A stretch of 33,761 nt of DNA from NCBI GenBank assembly GCA_001768975.1, contig MEND01000052.1:2001-35761 (forward strand), in the 5' to 3' direction. This DNA is from Bacteroidetes bacterium GWA2_31_9. Its GTDB lineage: Bacteria; Bacteroidota; Bacteroidia; Bacteroidales; GWF2-33-38. Of this stretch, positions 9,301-17,289 are shown piece after piece; position 1 is the stretch's first letter; each line of letters starts with the position of its first letter. Position numbers and translations under genes: made by a program. Under the pieces are notes generated by a model. The model was given only the letters and a program-made list of their open reading frames with translations. It was not told the origin of the DNA and did no database searches.

Positions 9301-11213
9301 GTGATGTAGTTTCATGCCAAATGACCTCATCATTATCGTGTGTTACAAGTGCAACTGTAACTTCAAATTCTGAAACTATGGCTGTAATTTCAAATGTTAC
9401 TCCAACTATTTCAATATCATCAACTTCTTCAACAATTTGTGATGGATCTTCGGTTACATTTACTGCTTCACAAACAAATGGAGGAACTCCAACTTTTCAA
9501 TGGTTGTTAAATTCAAATCCAGTTGGAACTAATTCTGATACTTATATAAATTCGGCTTTAGCTGATGGAGATGTTGTTTCTTGCGATTTAACAAGCTCAT
9601 TATCTTGTGCATCAAATCCAAATGCATCATCAAATGTTGTAACAATGATTGTAAATGCAAATGCAAATCCATCTGTTTCTATTTCATCAACTGCTACATC
9701 AATTTGCGATGGTAGTTCTGTATCTTTCACAGCAAGTTCGGTCGATGGCGGTACACCAACCTATCAATGGCTATTAAATGGGGCAAATGTTGGAACAAAT
9801 AGCGATACATATTCAAATAGTAATTTAGCTGATGGCGATGTTGTTAGCTGCGAAATGACAAGTTCAATGATTTGTGCATCAAACCCAACAGTAACATCAA
9901 ATGCAGTGACTATGACCGTTGGAACTATTGTTTCTCCAGCAATTTCAATAACTGCTAGTTCAAACAGTATTTGTTCTGGAAATTCTGTAACATTTACAGC
10001 ATCGGCTACAAATGGAGGAGCTCCAACTTTCAATTGGTTATTAAATGGTGTAAGTACTGGTACAAATAGTGATACTTATGTAAATGGAACTTTGGCTGAT
10101 GGCGACGTGGTTTCGTGCGAAATGACTTCTTCACTTGGATGTGTTACAATTCAAACAGTAACTTCAAATTCTGAAACTATTACAGTTGGAACAAGCATTA
10201 CAACAGATATTGTTATTGCAGCAACAAATACTTCTATTTGCGAAGGAACTTCGGTTACTTTCCTTGCTGCTCCAACAAATGGTGGAACACCAACTTATCA
10301 ATGGTTAGTAAACGGAGCAAATGTTGGAACAAATAATGCAATGTATTCGACATCTTCTTTAGCAAATGGAGATGTTGTTACTTGCGAAATGACTAGTTCA
10401 TTAGCTTGTGCATTGAGTCCAACTGTAACTTCAAATGCTATTACAATGACAGTAAATGCTCTTGCAACAACATCTGTTACTGTAACTCCTGATGCTTCAA
10501 CAATTTGTTCTGGAACTAATGTAACATTTAACGCTTCTGCTACAAATGGTGGAACTCCAAGTTACAACTGGTTCTTAAATGGATTTAACGTTGGAACTGA
10601 CAATCCTGTTTATACAAATAATTCATTAGCAAATGGAGATGTTGTTTCATGCGAAATGACTTCATCGTTGACTTGCGTAAACAATCAAACTGTAGCTTCA
10701 AATGACGTTACAATGACTGTTAATGCTGTTGACAGCTATACTATTACTTCATCAGATCCTGTTGTTTCTGTATCAAGTTTAACTGGAGCAACTTACCAGT
10801 GGGTAAATTGCGATAACGGAAATTCAGATATACCTGGGGAAAATGGTACTAGCTATACTGCAACAGTAAATGGAAATTACGGAGTTGTTATTAACCAAAA
10901 TGGTTGTGCTTCTACTTCATCTTGTGTTTATGTAATTGCAACAGAGCTTTCTGAAAATTACAAAAATTACGATATAAATGTTTATCCAAATCCAACAACT
11001 GGAATTGTAAATATTTATTTTGGTGAAGAACTAATAAATGCAAATATTTCTATTGAAAATGTTGTTGGTCAGAAAGTATATGAATTAAATTCTGACCAAT
11101 CGAAAGCATCGTTGAAAAAAATAAACCTTTCAAAATATTCAGAAGGAGTTTATTTCATCAATATTTCAAATAAGGATATGAACGTTAAGTATAAATTAAT
11201 TTTTGACAAATAG
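3303..11213 (+). CDS. Giant secreted surface protein: N-terminal conserved secreted domain, two PKD domains, two copies of a HWFDAATAG module, about 13 Ig-like repeats, T9SS sorting domain
   Basis: Signal [25 protein letters not shown]; PKD motifs [15 protein letters not shown] and [34 protein letters not shown]; Ig-like repeats [35 protein letters not shown]; C-terminus [19 protein letters not shown]...[25 protein letters not shown]. Confidence 0.93.
   Translation: [2636 protein letters not shown]
6013..6599 (+). repeat. Intragenic duplicated module, copy 1 (HWFDAATAG...FYDWEI)
   Basis: Pairs with 7717-8300 at a constant offset of 1704 nt through most of its length, including identical tracts of 47 nt and 66 nt. 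Confidence 0.9.
6634..7690 (+). repeat. Ig-like domain repeat array A (4 units of ~265 bp; boundaries approximate)
   Basis: Four successive units ending in [13 protein letters not shown]..TVTSNxVTMTV. Confidence 0.85.
7717..8300 (+). repeat. Intragenic duplicated module, copy 2
   Basis: See copy 1; identical tracts at 7893-7939 and 8064-8129. Confidence 0.9.
8335..10731 (+). repeat. Ig-like domain repeat array B (9 units of ~265 bp; boundaries approximate)
   Basis: Nine successive units, e.g. [31 protein letters not shown]...[13 protein letters not shown]. Confidence 0.85.
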
Positions 11214-11234
11214 TTTTCAATTTAGTTTTTTAGA

Positions 11235-11269
11235 AAAGGCTGCTTAAAGTAATTTAGGTGGCTTTTTTT
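11235..11269 (+). terminator. Rho-independent-type terminator for the giant surface protein gene
   Basis: AGGCTGCTTAAA (11237-11248), GTAA loop, TTTAGGTGGCTT (11253-11264): 12-position stem with G-U wobbles, followed by a T tract, just after the stop codon at 11213. Confidence 0.7.
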
Positions 11270-13631
11270 AACAAATATGTAATTTTGTACTTTCATTTTT
11301 ATATTTTTCAATTGTTAATCGAGCCATCAGATAGCTAATTGTTGACTCTGCTCCTTGATTAAGGTTGATGTTTGATTCTTCTAACCCATCGTAGCAACCA
11401 CCAGTGCAAGGATTATAAATAATTTGGTTTAAGCGATTTTTTCCTAAAAACCAGTTAAATGCAATTTCCATTTTCCTAAAATATTTTTTTGTGCTGAAAA
11501 TATCATAAAATTTACTTAATGTCATTATTGTATAAGCAACATCAATTGGTTGTTCTCCATAATGTTCAGCCTCGTTACCTCTTTTTAACCAATTTTTATT
11601 TGAAATAACTTCTATTCCATTTTCGTTAAAAGTTTGAGCTAATAAAAAATTAAGTGATGAGATTGCGATTTCTTTATATATTGGCTTATCTGTCAACAAC
11701 CACGCATAAAGCATAGCTTCAGGCAAAATACTATTTGCATAAGTTAAATATCCCTCAAACCATTCCCATTTTTTGTCAGATTCGTGTTTGTACATCTGAA
11801 CCAATCTATCAGCAAGTGTTGTTAATAGTTCAATATTTTTAGTAGAATTTTTGTAACTTTGATAATGATATATTCCCTTTATAGCAAAAGCCATAGCTCG
11901 TGTAGAATGAACAGTATCAAAACTATTCAATGACTTTTTAATAATTCTAGTTGCTTCATTTATTATATCTTCTGACAACAAATCTTTTAATGATAATAAA
12001 TAACCTAAAGCCCAAATTGCTCTTCCATTTGAATCGTCTAAATTTACGGTTTGATTTTGCTCTGTAAAATTGAGTTCAGAATCTATATAATTAAGAAAAT
12101 CGCCTGAAGGTTGTTGGCAAATATTAATAAAGTTTAAATATTTTTTTATGTAAAATAAACTCTTTTTATCACCAGTCTGTTTTAAATACATACACGTAGA
12201 AATAAGAGCTCTTGCATTATCATCAAGAGTGTAGCCTGTACTAATATCTGGCTGATTGATTTTTGCAAACTGAATAATACCAGTCTTGGTGGTCATTTGC
12301 ATTAAGTGGCTTAGATTTATTTCAGGTAGGTTATATTTTAATGTATCTATATTTTCTGCAATCTTTTCAAATAAAATGGCATGGTCAACTGCCGAATTTT
12401 CCCAAGCTGTTGAAACTATTTTTTGTAAAGTATTTGTGCTGAAATTTTTTCTTAATGCACTATCGTTTAATAATCGTAAAACACTATTTGATAACTGATT
12501 GGAATTGCCGAAATCAAAAATAATTCCAGTATCATCAGTAATAAATTCTTTTGCATGAGGTATAGGAGTAGAAATTATTGGGCATCCACAACTCATTGCA
12601 TAAGCAAAAGTGCCACTTACAGCCTGATTTGGGTCGTTTGTAGTAAATAGGTAAATGTCTGTAAGTTGTAAATATTCAAGCAATTCGGGCAATGCCACAT
12701 ATTTATTAATAAAAATTACGTTATTTTGTAGTGAATATTTTTTTACTATTAATTCCAGACTTTCTCTGTATTTTTCACCATCATTTTTAACAACTTCGGG
12801 ATGAGTTTTTCCAATAATCAGGAACATAACATCGGGGCAATCTTTAACAATTACTGGTAATGCTTCTAAAGTTGTTTCTATGCTTTTTCCGGAGCTTAAT
12901 AGCCCAAATGTAGTAAGCACTTTTTTGCCTTTTAATCCATATTTTAGTTTTAAGGAATTTTTATTTTTATGTTGAACTAAATGTGTTCCATGAGCAATTA
13001 CCGATATTTTTTGCTCCATAACTCCGTAATCATTCATTAAAATTTTTGCCGAATTTTTTGTCATTACAATTATTGACTCGCAAAGAGCTGCAATATTCTT
13101 AATTTTTGCTCTCAATACTTCATTTGGATTAGGAAGTACTGTATGAAAAACAACTACTATTGGTTTTGAAATTTCGTATAAAAATTCCAAAAATGCTTTT
13201 TCCTGTTCTCTAAAAAATCCGAACTCATGCTGAATTAATACGATTTGAATTTGATTGTCTTGATTAATTGATATAGCTAATTTTTTATAATCAGAAGCAA
13301 TAGCGGTTTTTTATATACTTTCAACTTCAATTGGATAAGTATAATTTACATCTCCAGATTCTAATGCACAAACTTTAATTGATAATGATTTGCTAAATTT
13401 ATTGTTTAACGATTTAATTAAATCCTGCGAATATGTTGCTATTCCACATTCCCTTGGAGGATAAGATGTAATGAATAAAATCTCTGCAAGTTTTTTAGAT
13501 TCAACTTGCTTTGGTATTAATAAAACAGACTTTGGAATATCTAAAAAAGAAGTAGGATATTCTAAATTATATAATGTTTGTATATTCATTGTATCAAAAT
13601 CATAATTCTGGGCAACAATTTCATTTTTCAT
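11268..13631 (-). pseudogene. GT4-type glycosyltransferase fused to a C-terminal alpha/alpha six-hairpin-like domain, interrupted by one in-frame TAA at 13311-13313
   Basis: ORFs 13311-13721 and 11268-13190 are in the same frame (13721-13190 = 531 = 3x177). The sequence between them reads ...YPIEVESI*KTAIASDYKKLAISINQDNQIQIVLIQHEFGFFREQEKAFLEFLYEISKPIVVVFHTVLPNP. N-terminal motif FITSYPPRECGIATYSQDL; start most likely ATG at 13631 (MKNEIVAQNYDF). Confidence 0.78.
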
Positions 13632-13684
13632 TTTATATATTTTTATTAGACGCTGAGTTATAATGATATTTATGATTTTTTTTT

Positions 13685-13772
13685 GACACAAATTACACTC
13701 ATCTACAAAGATATTTTCCAAAAAACAATCAAAGATTGTTTTATACTAAAGTTAATTTGTGTAATTCGTGTC
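13685..13772. repeat. Nested inverted repeat between the GH130 and GT genes
   Basis: Outer arms GACACAAATTACAC (13685-13698) and GTGTAATTCGTGTC (13759-13772), 13/14 complementary; inner perfect 9-bp stem AAAACAATC/GATTGTTTT (13722-13730 / 13734-13742) with 3-nt loop. Confidence 0.75.
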
Positions 13773-13812
13773 AGATTCTTTTCTATAATCATTCTTGTGT
13801 GTCAATGGTGTT

Positions 13813-14853
13813 TCATTTTTTAATAGTATAAGATAATAATTCTTTCATTAATGCAGAAATGCTCAAAGAGGCACATGCTATATGCGAATCTGCTGCTCCA
13901 TAATAAATAAATAATGTATCTCCAAACAATGCTGTTCCTGTAGGAAAAACAACATTATTAACCTCTCCTCTTAATTCCCAATCATATTCAGGTGTGAACA
14001 AAGGATAAGGCAATCGAGCTAGTTCTTTTGTGGGATTTTCAATATCCATTAATGCCGCAGCACAAGCTGAGTAAATGCGTCCCTTATCGGTATCTTCCAC
14101 TCCATGATAAATCAATAACCATCCGTATTCTGTTTCAATTGGAGGACATCCAGCACCAATATAACTTGACTCGTGACCATGAATTGGGTCTAAAACAATA
14201 TGTTCTTCAAAATTAAGAAAATAATTTCCCCAAAATTCATGTGTAAGGTCTTTTAAACTATCTACAGAAGCTATTTGAATACCTGGTCTGATTCGGTGAA
14301 GAAAGACTAATTTGTCGTTTATTCTTCGTGGAAAGAAAACCACATTTTTATCCCATAACAATATCTTTTTTTCAGGATCTGATTCCTGATAATAAAACTT
14401 CTGATTACGGTAATAGTTTTCATTTACTTTACCCGCAGTTTCGGCAAGAAATACAAATTCGGCATAAGTAATTGGAGGAACAATAATTCCATGTTTTTTA
14501 AAATGTACTAAATCTTTTGAAGTAGCCAAAGCTCCACGAGCATTTGTTCCGTCATAAGCAGTATATGTCATATAATAAAGGTCGTCAATCTTTACAATTC
14601 GTGGGTCTTCTACACCTTGCGATTCATAATCAAATTCGGGAACCATAAAAGGCTTTTCCCAACGCTCTACTATTGTAAGAGGGCCATCAAGTTTACAATA
14701 TCCAATGCTCGAATGATTTCCTTCGTGTACAGCTCTGTAAAACATGTGAACATTATCGCCTTCGCGTATAATTGCAGGATTCAGAACACATTCGTTTTCA
14801 AAATCCAAATCAGTTTTACTTAATAAAATACCTTCTTTTTTAATTTCTATCAT
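13813..14853 (-). CDS. Glycoside hydrolase family 130-like (beta-mannoside phosphorylase/hydrolase family)
   Basis: LNPAIIREGDNVHMFYRAVHEGNHSSIGYCKLDGPL, ESQGVEDPRIVKIDDLYYMTYTAYDG, GAGCPPIETEYGWLLIYHGVE, VVFPTGTALFGDTLFIYYGAADSHIACASL. Confidence 0.88.
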   Translation of the reverse strand: MIEIKKEGILLSKTDLDFENECVLNPAIIREGDNVHMFYRAVHEGNHSSIGYCKLDGPLTIVERWEKPFMVPEFDYESQGVEDPRIVKIDDLYYMTYTAYDGTNARGALATSKDLVHFKKHGIIVPPITYAEFVFLAETAGKVNENYYRNQKFYYQESDPEKKILLWDKNVVFFPRRINDKLVFLHRIRPGIQIASVDSLKDLTHEFWGNYFLNFEEHIVLDPIHGHESSYIGAGCPPIETEYGWLLIYHGVEDTDKGRIYSACAAALMDIENPTKELARLPYPLFTPEYDWELRGEVNNVVFPTGTALFGDTLFIYYGAADSHIACASLSISALMKELLSYTIKK

Positions 14854-14876
14854 CTTTTATATTTTTAGTTTTTTAT

Positions 14877-15728
14877 TCATTTTTTTGCAAATTTGACTAG
14901 TTCCTCATTAAAATTTTTAGTCTCTTCTAAAAATAAACTATGACCGCTAAATTCAAAAGCAATAAGTTGTGAATTTGAAATTCCTGCTTTCATCTGTTTA
15001 GCCAAATCGAAAGAACATATTTTATCTTTTTCTCCATGCAAAATCAATGTTGGTATTTTTATTTTCACAAGGTCACCTCTTAGGTCTGTATCCCGCAATG
15101 CGATTAAACATTGGGCTGTTGCATAAGAAGAAGCACTTAGACAAATTCCATTCAACCAATTTTTGATACCTTCAGTTAAAGATGTTTCGGTAGCTGAAAA
15201 TATTTTTGCAAAATCAGATAAAAGATTTGGGCGATTAAAATTGTTCAATTCAATTAAATCGTCAACTGCACTTTTGGGAAGATTATAATGAAAATCATTG
15301 CGTTGTGTCCAAATAGGGGCTGCTGCTCCAAACAAAGCCAATTTAGAAATAAGAACACCGTTATCTTCAGCTGCAAAACGAATCGCTATAGAACCACCCA
15401 TTGAGAAACCACCTAAGACAGCATCTTTTATTTCCAGTTTATTTAATACCGTTTTTATGTCTGACACATGAATATCGTAGGAATAGTCGCCATAAGGTTT
15501 ATCAGATTTTCCAAAACCTCTTAACGTAATTGCAATTACACGAAAATCATTATTTATCAAGTCGTTGTATTGATATTCAAACATTTCATCGCTTAAAGGC
15601 CAGCCATGTATTAATACAATAGGTCTGCCTTCGCCGGCATCGGTAATATGAAGTCGTACATTAGGTTCTACTTCAATATATTCGGCTCTGGCACTGCCAT
15701 ACTTTTTTTTATCAATTGTTTTTTCCAT
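14877..15728 (-). CDS. Alpha/beta hydrolase
   Basis: VLIHGWPLSDEMFEYQ, nucleophile elbow GGFSMGGS, ILHGEKDKICSFD, FSGHSLFLEE. Confidence 0.9.
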   Translation of the reverse strand: MEKTIDKKKYGSARAEYIEVEPNVRLHITDAGEGRPIVLIHGWPLSDEMFEYQYNDLINNDFRVIAITLRGFGKSDKPYGDYSYDIHVSDIKTVLNKLEIKDAVLGGFSMGGSIAIRFAAEDNGVLISKLALFGAAAPIWTQRNDFHYNLPKSAVDDLIELNNFNRPNLLSDFAKIFSATETSLTEGIKNWLNGICLSASSYATAQCLIALRDTDLRGDLVKIKIPTLILHGEKDKICSFDLAKQMKAGISNSQLIAFEFSGHSLFLEETKNFNEELVKFAKK

Positions 15729-15755
15729 TACCTTAAACGTTAAATTATTTTTATA

Positions 15756-17243
15756 TTATTTCAAGTGTTTCATTTTCTTTTCGTCAATAGTAACTTCCAA
15801 TCCTTTAGCTACTGCCATTCCTAATTGACTGTCGGCACGGAAGAAATGACTTAACTGTCGATTTATTATTTCAGCTTTTTTCTCACCACAAATTCCACTC
15901 ATGGAGCTTACAATGTTGCTTATTAAATTTTTTCTGTCTTGTTCATTCATTGCATTGCGAAATAATATTCCGGGCTGTGTGAAATGGTCGTCATCATTTT
16001 CATTGCGGTCGAACCAATCGGCAACACTTGATTCCAGTTGCATTGGCGGTTCTTTATAATTTTTGTCAACAATTATATCATCAAAACTATTTGGACGGTA
16101 ATTTGGATTCGCCCCTCCGTTGTCGCCAACCTGCATGAATCCATCACGTTGATAATTTGAAACTGCGTAAGGACATTTGTTTACAGGAATTTGTTCATAG
16201 TTTACACCTAAGCGATAACGTTGTGCATCAGGATAAGAAAGCAAACGACCTTGCAACAATTTATCTGGTGAATAACCAATACCGTCAACCACATGAGCCG
16301 GATCGAATGCAGATTGCTCAACATCACGAAAATAGTTTTCAGGAATTTCATTTAGCTCCATAATTCCAACATCAATTAATGGGAAATCATTATGAAACCA
16401 AACTTTTGTGATGTCAAATGGATTCCAGTTATAGTTTTTTGCTTGTTCATCAGTCATTACTTGAATTTGCAAACTCCACTTTGGGAAATCTTTTTTAGCA
16501 ATTGCTTCTACCATATCCCGTTGTGCCTGATCAAGGTCAATACCTTTCATTTCATTTGCTTCTTTTTCAGTGAAATTTTTAATTCCCTGTAACGTTTTAA
16601 AATGAAATTTCACCCAAACTCGTTCATTGTTTTTATTAAAAAGAGAAAATGTGTGACTGCCAAAACCATGCATGTGACGATATGAAAAAGGAGTTCCACG
16701 GTCGCTCATCAATATAATAATCTGATGCAAACTTTCTGGATTTAAACTAAAGAAATCCCACATCATAGTTGGACTTTTACAATTTGTTTTAGGATCACGT
16801 TTTTGCGTGTGAATGAAGTGAGAAAATTTTTTCGGATCTTTTATAAAAAACACTGGTGTATTATTGCCCGCTAAATCCCAATTACCGTCTTCTGTATAAA
16901 ATTTGACTGCAAAACCACGGGGGTCTCTTTCACTATCGGCACCTCCTTTTTCTCCTCCAACGATTGAGAAACGGGCAAACATTTTTGTTTGCTTGCCAAT
17001 TTCAGAAAATATTTTTGCTTTTGTGTATTGAGTTATATCGTGTGTTACAGTAAACGTACCGAATGCACCAGTTCCTTTTGCATGAACAACCCTTTCTGGA
17101 ATACGTTCTCGATTGAAGTGTGCCATATCTTCGTGCAGAAAATAGTCTTGTAATAAAATTGGACCTCGGTTGCCTACAGACATAGAGTTATCGAACTCGG
17201 TATAGGGTCTGCCGCTGGCAGTAGTTAACTTTTTCTTTTCCAT
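15756..17243 (-). CDS. katA: Monofunctional haem catalase
   Basis: TTASGRPYTEFDNSMSVGNRGPILLQDYFLHEDMAHFNRERIPERVVHAKGTGAFGTF; GNNTPVFFIKDPKKF; haem-ligand region RLLSYPDAQRYRLGVNYEQIPVN. Confidence 0.96.
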   Translation of the reverse strand: MEKKKLTTASGRPYTEFDNSMSVGNRGPILLQDYFLHEDMAHFNRERIPERVVHAKGTGAFGTFTVTHDITQYTKAKIFSEIGKQTKMFARFSIVGGEKGGADSERDPRGFAVKFYTEDGNWDLAGNNTPVFFIKDPKKFSHFIHTQKRDPKTNCKSPTMMWDFFSLNPESLHQIIILMSDRGTPFSYRHMHGFGSHTFSLFNKNNERVWVKFHFKTLQGIKNFTEKEANEMKGIDLDQAQRDMVEAIAKKDFPKWSLQIQVMTDEQAKNYNWNPFDITKVWFHNDFPLIDVGIMELNEIPENYFRDVEQSAFDPAHVVDGIGYSPDKLLQGRLLSYPDAQRYRLGVNYEQIPVNKCPYAVSNYQRDGFMQVGDNGGANPNYRPNSFDDIIVDKNYKEPPMQLESSVADWFDRNENDDDHFTQPGILFRNAMNEQDRKNLISNIVSSMSGICGEKKAEIINRQLSHFFRADSQLGMAVAKGLEVTIDEKKMKHLK

Positions 17244-17289
17244 GTTACATTGATTTGTCTTATATGTATTTCAGAAACTATGGTAAAAT

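Noticed and set aside
14028-14823. Plus-strand ORFs opposite the GH130 gene, and similar ones opposite catalase, SOD and glmS
   Set aside because: Antisense to clearly conserved genes; compositions are Phe/Asn/Ser-rich as expected from reverse-strand translation.
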